From Burkholderiales bacterium (lineage in GTDB: Bacteria > Pseudomonadota > Gammaproteobacteria > Burkholderiales > Burkholderiaceae_C): a stretch of 42,000 bases of DNA. This document shows positions 9,095 through 18,159 of this stretch, in pieces. Each line of letters begins with the position of its first letter. Positions within the stretch are counted from its first letter, which is position 1. The notes under the pieces were generated by a model. The model ran no database searches, was not told where the DNA came from, and was given only the letters and a program-made list of their open reading frames with translations. The stretch is taken from the NCBI GenBank assembly GCA_026400155.1, contig JAPLPO010000110.1, positions 1 through 42,000 of the forward strand, read 5' to 3'. The translations under genes were made by a program, and so were the position numbers.

Positions 9095-10051
9095 ATGTCT
9101 TTTTACCGTGTTGTTGCCTTTGCATTTCTCATTCTTGCTCATGTGGGTCTGCATGCGCAGACTTGGCCATCACGTCCCCTGAAGCTGATTGTGCCGTTTC
9201 CACCTGGCGGCACCGGTGACCTTCTTGGACGCCTTGCGGCTAAGGAAATGGAAACCACATTGGGTCAACCCGTTGTGGTCGAGAATCGTGCAGGTGCTGG
9301 TGGTCTGATTGGCAGTGACGCTGTGGCCAAGTCGCCTGCCGACGGGCACACACTGGTCTTGTCCAACGTGGCATCGCATGCCATTGGCCCAGCCGTGTAT
9401 CCCAAAATGCCCTACGACGCTGTGAAAGACTTTACCCACATTGGATTGATTGCAGGCGTACCAAGTGGCGTGGCAGTGGCTGCCAGTAGTCCGTACACGT
9501 CAATGGATGTTCTGCTTGCCAAAGCGCGCTCTGCGCCTGGAGCAGTTCGCTTTGGCTCCAACGGCAATGGCACATCTTCCCACGTCAAACTCGCCATCCT
9601 CAACAGGGCGGCCAAGGTTGACATCACCCATATTCCTTACAAAGGCTCTGCCCCCGCTACAGTCGATTTGCTGGGTGGTCAAATTGACGGCCTGATTGCC
9701 GCTGTGCCTGATGTAGGCCGCAATCCCTTGCTCCGACTGGTAGCCATCACCTCCGACAAACGCGCTGCGCGCTGGCCTGATGTGCCCACTGTTGCCGAGT
9801 TAGGCCTAGCACCCATGGTGGCCAGCAACTGGTTTGGCATCTCCGGCCCCACAGGTATACCTGCCCCCATTGCAGACCGATTGAATGCTGCACTCACAGC
9901 AGCGCTCAACACCCCAGAACTGACCAACCGACTGCGTGATTTAGGCGCCGAGCCCAACCGCATGACTCGTGCCGACTACACAGCCTTGGTCACTTCGGAC
10001 TTTGCGCGCTGGGCCGCTGTGGCCAAGTCTGCCGATATTCGCGTTGACTGA
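9095..10051 (+). CDS. Tripartite tricarboxylate transporter substrate-binding protein (TctC/Bug family)
   Basis: Signal peptide; WPSRPLKLIVPFPPGGTGDLLGRLAAKEM; ITHIPYKGSAPATVDLLGGQID. Confidence 0.94.
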   Translation: MSFYRVVAFAFLILAHVGLHAQTWPSRPLKLIVPFPPGGTGDLLGRLAAKEMETTLGQPVVVENRAGAGGLIGSDAVAKSPADGHTLVLSNVASHAIGPAVYPKMPYDAVKDFTHIGLIAGVPSGVAVAASSPYTSMDVLLAKARSAPGAVRFGSNGNGTSSHVKLAILNRAAKVDITHIPYKGSAPATVDLLGGQIDGLIAAVPDVGRNPLLRLVAITSDKRAARWPDVPTVAELGLAPMVASNWFGISGPTGIPAPIADRLNAALTAALNTPELTNRLRDLGAEPNRMTRADYTALVTSDFARWAAVAKSADIRVD

Positions 10052-10059
10052 TTGAAAGA

Positions 10060-11034
10060 ATGCACATGAAAACATTAAAGGCTCTGGTTAGTGGGCTGAT
10101 GGCTGCAATGGCACTGTCGGGCATCAGCGCTACTGCGCAAGAATTCCCAAACAAGCCAATTCGCATCGTTGTGCCCTACAGCCCAGGCGGTGGCACAGAT
10201 GCCGTCGCAAGAATGATGGCGCAGCGCCTGTCCATCACGCTAGGTCAATCGGTGGTGGTAGAAAACAAGCCCGGCGCCTCAGCCAACATTGGCTCAGAAT
10301 TTGTAGCGCGCGCTCCAGCAGACGGCTACACCATTTTGGTCACAGCGCCCAACTTCACCACCAGCGAAGCGCTTTACGACAAACTTAGCTGGCGCTTTGA
10401 TGATTTCATTCCTGTGATTCATCTGGTGCGCTACGCCAACGTTTTGGTGTCCGCACCCGACTCAAAAATGGCAACAGTCCCCGAAATGGTGACACGAGCC
10501 AAGGCTGCGCCAGGCATGATGACGTACGGCTCAGCAGGCACGGGATCAAACTCGCATTTGGCTATGGAGCTGCTCAAACAACGCGTTGGCATCAACCCCG
10601 AACACGTGCCTTACAAAGGCTCTGGCCCGCTTAAAACAGATTTGTTGGGCAACCACTTGTTGCTGGGTGTAGACGGTCTTGGTGGAATGATCGAACTGAT
10701 CAAGAACGGGCAAGTCAAAGCTTTGGCTGTCCTTGCACCCAGACGCACCCCTTTGTGGCCTGACGTGCCAAGCCTAGGCGACTTTGGCATCAACGATGTC
10801 GATGGCAATGGCTGGTACGGTGCACTCTTGCCAGCTGGCACACCGCCAGCCGTAGTGGCCAAGTTGCACTCGGCGTTTGCAGCGGCGTTGGCCATGCCAG
10901 AAATGAGAGAGCGCCTGATGGCCATGGGCGTTGAGCCTGTGGGTGGCTCGAGTGAGTCTTTTAGGACTTACTTGCTAGGTGAACGTCGCAAATGGTCAGA
11001 CGTGATCAACACCGCCAAAATCAAAGTCAATTGA
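10060..11034 (+). CDS. Tripartite tricarboxylate transporter substrate-binding protein (TctC/Bug family)
   Basis: Signal peptide; FPNKPIRIVVPYSPGGGTDAVARMMAQRL; PEHVPYKGSGPLKTDLLGNHL. Confidence 0.94.
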   Translation: MHMKTLKALVSGLMAAMALSGISATAQEFPNKPIRIVVPYSPGGGTDAVARMMAQRLSITLGQSVVVENKPGASANIGSEFVARAPADGYTILVTAPNFTTSEALYDKLSWRFDDFIPVIHLVRYANVLVSAPDSKMATVPEMVTRAKAAPGMMTYGSAGTGSNSHLAMELLKQRVGINPEHVPYKGSGPLKTDLLGNHLLLGVDGLGGMIELIKNGQVKALAVLAPRRTPLWPDVPSLGDFGINDVDGNGWYGALLPAGTPPAVVAKLHSAFAAALAMPEMRERLMAMGVEPVGGSSESFRTYLLGERRKWSDVINTAKIKVN

Positions 11035-11042
11035 AACCAGAA

Positions 11043-11065
11043 GCAGCCAATCTCAACTTGGCTGC
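11043..11065. terminator. Stem-loop between convergent genes, possible terminator
   Basis: GCAGCCAA-tctcaac-TTGGCTGC; only a weak T-run. Confidence 0.55.
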
Positions 11066-11073
11066 GCTTTGAT

Positions 11074-11724
11074 TCAATAAGGGCCTGGAATCTTCAGCTC
11101 TTGCGCAGCCTTTTCCCAGCAGGCCACAGCTTCCACCATGGTAGGTCCACCCCGGTGCAGCAGCACATAAGAAAGCGCCTCGGCCATCTGCGCGCGAGTA
11201 GCGCCTCTTTCAAATGCGCGCTGAAGGTGAATGCGCATCCCATTTGCATTTCGAAGGCCTGCATGACAAACAGCTGCAGCAACTTCAGCAGTGGCTGGAA
11301 GTGTGCGGCCACGTGCGGCATCGAAGACGCGTGAGTAACGCTTCATTGCCATTTTTTCGGGTACCCACTTTTCAAACGCTGAGTATCCAAAGAAAAACGC
11401 ATTGAACGATTCGCAGGCAGCAGCAATTGCCAAAGCGTCGCTGATGGCACTGTTGCTCATGCCAGCTGAAGCAGCTCGCTCAAAGTGAAAGAAAGCCAGC
11501 TTTTCTCGCGTGGTGGCAATGAGCGCGATCCAAACCGTTTCTTTTTCAACCGCTGAAAGAATGCGCTCGTCAAGCGTTAGCCGTGTGTAGAGTGCGTCAT
11601 AGGTCGCAAGAAGCTTGGGGTCTGATGCACCAAGCATTCGATGGTATGGCAGAAGGTATCCGCGCTTGGCGAACATGGCTTCAAGCAGTTTCGCGCCTTC
11701 ATCTTTTGATTTCTCTTTGGCCAC
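11074..11724 (-). CDS. Carboxymuconolactone decarboxylase/AhpD-like family protein
   Basis: AlphaD-like pattern: VWIALIATTREKLAFFHFERAASAGMSNSAISDALAIAAA and AAVCHAGLRNANGMRIHLQRAFERGATRAQMAEALSYVLLHRGGP. Confidence 0.75.
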   Translation of the reverse strand: MAKEKSKDEGAKLLEAMFAKRGYLLPYHRMLGASDPKLLATYDALYTRLTLDERILSAVEKETVWIALIATTREKLAFFHFERAASAGMSNSAISDALAIAAACESFNAFFFGYSAFEKWVPEKMAMKRYSRVFDAARGRTLPATAEVAAAVCHAGLRNANGMRIHLQRAFERGATRAQMAEALSYVLLHRGGPTMVEAVACWEKAAQELKIPGPY

Positions 11725-11768
11725 CGTTTGTCTCCAGACTTTGATTGATTGGGTTAAAGCTAGTTGAG

Positions 11769-12595
11769 TTAAATGAACTCGTTAAGTTTTGCATCTATAG
11801 ACTCAAAGAAACAATCTTCAAAACGACTGCGCCAATGAGTGCCTGCAATCCAACTCTTGAACGAGTCAGAAGACAACTCGTTGCCTTCTACTGCACTGAC
11901 ACATCGCCAAGCAAGCGCCAGAGTGCAAGAGAAAACTGGCGCGCCACTCAAGCTGGGCACATGCAAAATGGACTTCAAACTCGGCATGCCTGTTCCCAAC
12001 AGCACGATGGCATCTAAAGACGTGTCACGCAGTTTGTCGATTGCATCCATGACTGAATTTGAGCCGATGGCGTAGATTGGGTTGGGCTGACCAGATCGTG
12101 ACTGACTGGCTTCACTCAGAACCACTTTGGCAACTGCTTCAACTTGAAACCCACGCGACTGCCAATAGGCAATGCTGTGCTGAAGCAAGCTATCGGGATA
12201 GGGAGAGACCAGGCCAATTCGCTGGGCATTGAGCGCATGAAGCGCATCCACCACAGAAAGTGCCGAGCTGGTGACATGAATCCCTGTTCGCTGACGCAAC
12301 TCATCGAATAAAACATCTTCCCGATCACAACCCACCAAATAGGAAGAGCCAGTACAAGCCACGCCCAAAGATCTCAAGGGTGCTTCAGCAAATTGCGCAG
12401 CAGATTGCGTCAATTGATCAAAATACGCCAACAGTCGGTTCTCTAAAGTTGCTTGCTTGCTTGCTTGCTAACCAGCCGGGCCGTGAGAAGACTCATCCCT
12501 TTGGGCAACAAGATGCCAAATTCTGGTTCGACCGTTGAGTTGGATTGAGGCGTTAAGACGCCAACAAAGCCACGTGGAGCGTATTCAAAAGACAT
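11769..12595 (-). pseudogene. Aspartate/glutamate racemase / maleate isomerase (AMDase-like) gene, frame-disrupted at a (GCAA)5 tract; possible phase-variable OFF state
   Basis: ATG at 12595 encodes MSFEYAPRGFVGVLTPQSNSTVEPEFGILLPKGMSLLTARLVSKQASKQL* (stop 12445-12443); the family continues in another frame as ...TLENRLLAYFDQLTQSAAQFAEAPLRSLGVACTGSSYLVG... to 11769. The switch falls at the repeat. Confidence 0.85.
12449..12468. repeat. Tetranucleotide SSR, (TTGC)5 on + / (GCAA)5 on coding strand
   Basis: Five perfect tandem units inside the racemase-like coding region. Confidence 0.97.
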
Positions 12596-12661
12596 GGGCT
12601 CAGTATAAAGCTAGGAAAGTGCTAGCAAGGCTTAGCTCTGTTTCAAGACCCATGACCCACA

Positions 12662-13495
12662 TCAGGTGAGCATGGGAGACAAGTTCAATGCCAGCGTCTT
12701 GAGAGCTGGCGCCACTTCATTGAGCAGCTTGGCTTTGCTCACCGAACTCTTGGCACCACCACTGGTCAATGCCATCACTTTTTTTCCGTCTGGCGATATC
12801 ACAGGAACACCGACGGCATTGATGTCGGGATGCGAACGTCCAAGGTTAAAGACCAGGCCCCATTGCGAAAATTCTTTGGTAGCGATGGCCAAATCAAGGC
12901 GAATTTTGTCGAAGACATCGGGGTCACGTTTTTTCAGTTGCTTCAAAGCAGCCTCACGGGTAGGGGCATCTACCGCGCAAAGGTAAGTCCAACCTAAAGA
13001 TGAATTCCCAAGGTCTAGGTTGGTGCCCACGTGCAAGTTCAAAGTGAGAATGCTGGGCACCTCAACTCGCTGAAGAATGAGCATGTCCGTGCCATTGCGC
13101 TCTGCCAGAGTGACTGAAATTTGGTGCTGTACCGCAACTTGACGCATGAGCGGCAGCGCAAAAGCACTTAAGCCAGTTCGAGTGATTGCCGCATGCCCCA
13201 GAAGCAACACGCCTGAGCCCACGCGCAACTTGTTGGGAGTAGCGCCTGGCACCAAATAGCCGAGTTTCAAAAGTGTGTGGCAAAGACGCCAAACAGTGGG
13301 TTGCGGCAGGCCTGTCAACCTGGCAATTTCTCGACTCCCCAAGACATCACGGTCCGGCGTGAAACAGCGAAGGATTTCGAGGCCCCTGGCAAGCGCCGTG
13401 ACAAAAAGGGGGTCTTTGAGCTCTGACTCATCAGGCCCACTTTGAGCGGCCATCGATTCTTTTTTGGCCTTGACACTTGCAGAATTGACTTTCAT
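12662..13495 (-). CDS. IclR family transcriptional regulator
   Basis: N-terminal HTH (ALARGLEILRCFTPDRDVLGSREIARLTGLPQPTVWRLCHTLLKLGYL) and IclR effector domain; start chosen at MKVNSASV (13495). Confidence 0.92.
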   Translation of the reverse strand: MKVNSASVKAKKESMAAQSGPDESELKDPLFVTALARGLEILRCFTPDRDVLGSREIARLTGLPQPTVWRLCHTLLKLGYLVPGATPNKLRVGSGVLLLGHAAITRTGLSAFALPLMRQVAVQHQISVTLAERNGTDMLILQRVEVPSILTLNLHVGTNLDLGNSSLGWTYLCAVDAPTREAALKQLKKRDPDVFDKIRLDLAIATKEFSQWGLVFNLGRSHPDINAVGVPVISPDGKKVMALTSGGAKSSVSKAKLLNEVAPALKTLALNLSPMLT

Positions 13496-13518
13496 AATGA
13501 TTTCACAATTCAATTTGT

Positions 13519-13537
13519 TGATTCATCTAGTGAATCA
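13519..13537. promoter_or_regulatory. Palindrome TGATTCA-tctag-TGAATCA; candidate IclR-family operator
   Basis: 7-bp perfect arms, between divergent iclR-like and tctC genes. Confidence 0.6.
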
Positions 13538-13596
13538 TACAAGGTGAATGAAGTATTGGATACGCACACACTTAATTTTGAAAGAAAGAACTCTCC

Positions 13597-14583
13597 ATGA
13601 ATTTTTCTCTGTCACCAAAACGAACCCTGTTGCGTCATCTCGTTCTGGGATTTCTTGCCCTCGGCGTTGGTCTTTCCCAAGCAGCCGACCCTTATCCAAC
13701 GAAGAGCGTCACCATCATCAACCCTTGGGCGCCTGGGGGTCCTTCTGATGCCATCATCCGACCCATTGCTCAGCAACTCGCCCTACGTCTAGGCCAAGCG
13801 GTTGTTGTTGAAAACAGAGCGGGAGCAACTGGCACCATTGGCGCTGCGGCAGTGGCCAGGGCCACACCTGACGGACATACACTGTTCTTTGCCCATGTGA
13901 ACCCCATTGCCATCAGTCCTTCATTGCCCCAAAAATTACCTTACGACCCTATTAAAGATTTTGCGCCCATCACTTTGATTTCTTCGGGCCCCGCCGTGCT
14001 GGTGGTCAGAAGCGATTTTCCTGCCAAAAATCTGGCCGAATTCATCGCTTTTGCACGCGCAAATCCCGGCAAAATCAGCTACGGCTCTGTGGGTATTGGC
14101 AGCAATACACACTTGGCAGGCTCCCTGCTTGGCCACATGGCCAAAGTAGACATGCTGCATGTGCCCTACAAAGGTTCGGCCACCATACAGACCGACATTC
14201 TGGGTGGATCACTCACCACTGGTTTCGTCACGCTCAGTGGCGCTCAAGCTTTGATCCAAGATGGTCGCATGCGCGCCCTGGCGGTGAGTACAGCCAAGCG
14301 TTCAAGCGTGTTGCCTGATGTGCCAGCGGTAGCAGAAATGCTGCCCGGATTTGAAATCAGTGGCTGGTATGGATTGATGGCCCCGGCCAACACCCCACCC
14401 GAAGTCATTCGCCGACTCAACACAGAGGTCACCGCTATTTTGCGCACACCCGAAATTGCAAATCGCCTGCGCGATGGCGGCATGGATTCCTCTCCCACAA
14501 CGCCAGAAGCATTTGGCGACTACATCAAAGCGGAATTGGGCCGTTGGGTGAATGCCATCAAAGTGGCCAACATCAAAGATTGA
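13597..14583 (+). CDS. Tripartite tricarboxylate transporter substrate-binding protein (TctC/Bug family)
   Basis: YPTKSVTIINPWAPGGPSDAIIRPIAQQLALRLGQAVVVENRAGATGTIG; MLHVPYKGSATIQTDILGG. Confidence 0.94.
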   Translation: MNFSLSPKRTLLRHLVLGFLALGVGLSQAADPYPTKSVTIINPWAPGGPSDAIIRPIAQQLALRLGQAVVVENRAGATGTIGAAAVARATPDGHTLFFAHVNPIAISPSLPQKLPYDPIKDFAPITLISSGPAVLVVRSDFPAKNLAEFIAFARANPGKISYGSVGIGSNTHLAGSLLGHMAKVDMLHVPYKGSATIQTDILGGSLTTGFVTLSGAQALIQDGRMRALAVSTAKRSSVLPDVPAVAEMLPGFEISGWYGLMAPANTPPEVIRRLNTEVTAILRTPEIANRLRDGGMDSSPTTPEAFGDYIKAELGRWVNAIKVANIKD

Positions 14584-14595
14584 TTCCCGCCTACC

Positions 14596-14613
14596 GGGTC
14601 CCCAACGGGACCC
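14596..14613 (+). other. Intercistronic hairpin GGGTCCC-caac-GGGACCC between tctC and amidohydrolase
   Basis: 7-bp perfect GC-rich arms, no T-run. Confidence 0.6.
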
Positions 14614-14629
14614 CCACTGACTGACGCCC

Positions 14630-15502
14630 ATGAAGCCCTACGAAATTCAAGCCATTGATGCAGTGGTCAACCTGTGGACGCCAGAAATGCTGGCCATTCG
14701 ACCCAATCGTGACGCGTTTTACGGTGGCAAGATGAAGGTCACCCAGCAAGACCTCAAAGGGGTTAGCCATGAGGAGATGTTGCGTCGAATGGATGCAGCA
14801 GGCATTGAGAGGTCTTTCTTGATCGCTGCCAAAGTGGGCCCCATCATGCACAAGGCCAGCTATCACACACCCTACGAAATGGTGGCCGAGGCCATCAATC
14901 GTTATCCAGACCGATTTTATGGCCTAGCGGGCCTAGACGCCACCGAGGGGATGGATGGCGTACGTCAGCTCGAAAAAGCCGTGAAGGAATACGGCTTCAT
15001 TGGCGCTCATTTTTATCCCCATTGGTTCGAATTGGCACCAGACCATGCCAAGTGGTACCCCTTCTATGCAAAGTGCGTAGAGTTGAATGTGCCAGTTCAG
15101 TTGCAAGTGGGACAGTCGATGCTTTACGACCCACAACACCGGCTTCGCAGTGGGGGTCGACCCATCGCGCTCGATGCCGTTGCCTGCGACTTTCCCGAAC
15201 TCAAGATCATTGGCATCCATGTGGGCATTCCATGGACCGATGAAATGATCGCGATGGCATGGAAACATCCCAATGTGTTCATTGGCACTGACGCTCACAG
15301 TCCTAAGTATTGGCCTGAAAGTTTTGTCAAATACATCAATACCTATGGTCAAGACAAAGTGATCTTCGGAACCGATTTTCCAGTGCTTGAATTTGAACGC
15401 ACCCGCGAAGAAATAGAAAATTTGAACCTTCGCGCAGAACCCAAACGCAAACTGCTGCGAGACAATGTGTTGCGCATTTATGGTTTGAATCTTTCGTCTT
15501 AA
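14630..15502 (+). CDS. Amidohydrolase family protein (ACMSD/decarboxylase-like)
   Basis: IGAHFYPHWFELAPDHAKWYPFYAKC, IGIHVGIPWTDEMIAMAWKHPNVFIGTDAHSPKYWP, VIFGTDFPVLEF. Confidence 0.88.
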   Translation: MKPYEIQAIDAVVNLWTPEMLAIRPNRDAFYGGKMKVTQQDLKGVSHEEMLRRMDAAGIERSFLIAAKVGPIMHKASYHTPYEMVAEAINRYPDRFYGLAGLDATEGMDGVRQLEKAVKEYGFIGAHFYPHWFELAPDHAKWYPFYAKCVELNVPVQLQVGQSMLYDPQHRLRSGGRPIALDAVACDFPELKIIGIHVGIPWTDEMIAMAWKHPNVFIGTDAHSPKYWPESFVKYINTYGQDKVIFGTDFPVLEFERTREEIENLNLRAEPKRKLLRDNVLRIYGLNLSS

Positions 15503-15511
15503 GGCAGGCCC

Positions 15512-16975
15512 ATGTCCATCCCTAACATTGCTGACATGCTTGGTCTGCATGGCCGTCAGAGACCTCAACACATCGCCATCATCCATGGCGAGAAGCAAAT
15601 CAACTACCAAGACCTCGACCTTCAAGTGAGCCAACGTGCGAGCACGTTACAGGCATTGGGCATTAAGGCGGGTGATATCGTTGGCATTGCTTTGGAAGAC
15701 TCTATCGAGCATTTGCTCATGATGTATGCGGTGGCGCGTGCTGGCGCTGTGATCTTGCCATTAGACTGCCGCTGGAAGATTTTTGAAAAACAACGCGTTA
15801 CTGAGCACTTCAAACCAAGCTTGGTGATGGTTGAAACTGGACAAGCTTTTGAAGGCGTGCAATGCGTTGAGGCCAACAGTGTTTGGTGCACCTCTGTTGA
15901 AGCCGCACAGATACCCGATTCATTTCCAGACGGAAATCGCGGACTCTTAATGTCCCTCTCGTCTGGCACCACAGGGCGCCCCAAAGGCCCCATGTTGACG
16001 CACCAACAACTGGTTTATCGTTTTTACATGCACTGGGCCGAACTGGGCTTAGGAAGCCGTGAACGTTATATCAATGCCACACCACTTTACTTTGGTGGCG
16101 GCCGCGCGTTTTCGATGTCTTCGCTTTATGCTGGCTCAACCGTCGTGTTGTGTCCACCGCCCTACTCACCTGCAGAATTGGTGGCTGAAGTTGCAAGAAC
16201 CAAGTCCAGTGTTTTGTTTTTGGTACCAACTCTATTGCGTCGTTTGCTCGATGAAGAAGCCGACACTTTGGTTCCGATGCAAGCACTCAAAACTTTGATT
16301 TCCTCAGGCTCTGCATTAACCCCAGACGACCGAAGCCAAATCCGCAACCGCATTTGTCCCAATTTTCTTGAGTATTACAGCTCGACCGAGGGTGGTGGCG
16401 TGTCCACACTGTCACCCGAAGACCAATTGAAATACACCGATTCGGTGGGCCGACCCGCCCTCAGTGTTGACGTGGAAATTGTGAACTCCGAAGACCAGCG
16501 CCAGCCCAGAAACACCATTGGCAGAATCCGCTATCGCGGCCCTGCCGTGGCCGATGGTTTTTACGCCGACCCCGAGGCCACCAAAGAGGCATTCAAGAAC
16601 GGATGGTTCTATCCGGGTGATTTAGGCACCATGAATGAAGAGGGCTACCTGTTTCTCAAAGGGCGCTCCAAAGACATGATCATTCGAGGCGGCATCAACA
16701 TTTACCCGCAAGAAATTGAAGCCACCCTGATGGCCCATCCCGCTGTGGCCGAAGCAGCGGTGGTTGGATGGCCCTCCAAAGAATTCAATGAAGAGATTGC
16801 AGCATTCGTCATTTTAAAAACGGAAGTGGATGTTGCCGATTTGACCCTTTGGTGCAACGAACGTTTGGCTCGCTACAAAGTACCGAAGCAAATTTTCTCT
16901 CTGAAAGAATTTCCAAGAACCTCATTGGGCAAGGTCATCAAAGCCGACTTGAGCCATCGGCTCGATCCTTTGTAG
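15512..16975 (+). CDS. AMP-binding protein / acyl- or aryl-CoA ligase
   Basis: LMSLSSGTTGRPKGPMLTHQQ P-loop; YYSSTEGG; GWFYPGDLG; KGRSKDMIIRGGINIYPQEIE. Confidence 0.94.
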   Translation: MSIPNIADMLGLHGRQRPQHIAIIHGEKQINYQDLDLQVSQRASTLQALGIKAGDIVGIALEDSIEHLLMMYAVARAGAVILPLDCRWKIFEKQRVTEHFKPSLVMVETGQAFEGVQCVEANSVWCTSVEAAQIPDSFPDGNRGLLMSLSSGTTGRPKGPMLTHQQLVYRFYMHWAELGLGSRERYINATPLYFGGGRAFSMSSLYAGSTVVLCPPPYSPAELVAEVARTKSSVLFLVPTLLRRLLDEEADTLVPMQALKTLISSGSALTPDDRSQIRNRICPNFLEYYSSTEGGGVSTLSPEDQLKYTDSVGRPALSVDVEIVNSEDQRQPRNTIGRIRYRGPAVADGFYADPEATKEAFKNGWFYPGDLGTMNEEGYLFLKGRSKDMIIRGGINIYPQEIEATLMAHPAVAEAAVVGWPSKEFNEEIAAFVILKTEVDVADLTLWCNERLARYKVPKQIFSLKEFPRTSLGKVIKADLSHRLDPL

Positions 16976-17013
16976 AGCCACACCTTCATTTTCTCAACCG
17001 ATATGAGCCTTCA

Positions 17014-18159
17014 ATGATCGATTTTGAAATTCCTGAAGAAGACAGCATGCTGCTGACTTCGGTAGATCGGATGATGGCCCGAGAATTCCCACCGGAAGCT
17101 TATCGCGCCGCCGATCGTGCGCACACAACCCCTTGGCATTTGCTGCCGCGCATGGGGGAGTTGGGCTTGCTGGGCTTGCCATTTCCAGCTCGTTATGGCG
17201 GCATGGACAAAGACTGGCGAAGCGTGGCACTGGTGAATGAGCGGCTGGCTTATCACGCAGGTATTGCCTCTACCCTCTTTGCCACCACAGTGAGTTTTGG
17301 TGGCATGTCGCTCATGACATTTGCCAGCGAACTACAACGACAAACTCTTTTGCCGCGCTTGATGGAAGGTCAGGCTAGGTTTGCATTGGCTTTGACTGAA
17401 TCAGGGGCTGGCAGCGATGCTGCAGCCTTGACCACCCACGCCAAGAAAATCAACGGTGGCTGGCTCATCAATGGCCGCAAAATTTGGATCAGCAATGCAG
17501 ATGCGGCAGACCACTTGGTTGTCGCTTGCAGAACCACGCAAGGCAGCACAGGAACCGACGGCATCTCATTGTTATTGGTGCCTCGTCATACAGCAGGGAT
17601 TAGCATGAGCCCGCTTGAGAAGCTGGGCCACAACTGCATGCCGTCTTGGGACATCGGTTTTGACGACGTGATGGTGCCAGAAGAAGCGCTTTTTGGACAA
17701 GAGGGCAAGGGGTTCAAGCACGTGCTTTCTACGCTTCAGTACAGCCGTGCAGGACAAGCCGCCAATTCAGTCGGACAAGCACAACGGGCTGTTGAGTTGG
17801 CTCGTGATTTTGCGCAGCAGCGTATTCAATTCGGCAGACCCATTGGCAACTTTCAGGCCATTCAACACAAGCTAGCCGACATGCAAGTGCGTGTGAATCA
17901 GGCTCGCTTGTGCTTGTACCAACTCGCTTGGTTAATTGCAAGCAATCGACCTTGCAGATTAGAAGCTGCGCAAGCCAAACTTGTAGCCAGCGAAGCGTTT
18001 CAGTTTGTCACACGTGAGGGATTGCAAATCATGGCAAGTCATGGCTATGCCATGGAAAGCGACATGCAGCGCATGTGGCGAGACGCTGGCTTGTTCACTT
18101 TTGGTGAAGGCACCAGTGAAATTCAACGCAATCTCATTGCAAGGGAGATGGGGCTTTGA
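17014..18159 (+). CDS. Acyl-CoA dehydrogenase family protein
   Basis: FALALTESGAGSDAAALTTHAKK; RIQFGRPIGNFQAIQHKLADM; FTFGEGTSEIQRNLIAREMGL; start at 17014 instead of ORF start 16849, which overlaps the ligase. Confidence 0.93.
   Translation: MIDFEIPEEDSMLLTSVDRMMAREFPPEAYRAADRAHTTPWHLLPRMGELGLLGLPFPARYGGMDKDWRSVALVNERLAYHAGIASTLFATTVSFGGMSLMTFASELQRQTLLPRLMEGQARFALALTESGAGSDAAALTTHAKKINGGWLINGRKIWISNADAADHLVVACRTTQGSTGTDGISLLLVPRHTAGISMSPLEKLGHNCMPSWDIGFDDVMVPEEALFGQEGKGFKHVLSTLQYSRAGQAANSVGQAQRAVELARDFAQQRIQFGRPIGNFQAIQHKLADMQVRVNQARLCLYQLAWLIASNRPCRLEAAQAKLVASEAFQFVTREGLQIMASHGYAMESDMQRMWRDAGLFTFGEGTSEIQRNLIAREMGL

Noticed and set aside
12116-12328. Short ORF in the racemase-like gene as an alternative product
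   Set aside because: Out-of-frame with the family-like protein; no motif.
14933-15634. 233-aa antisense ORF opposite amidohydrolase/ligase
   Set aside because: Fully antisense to strongly supported enzymes; no recognisable domain or RBS.
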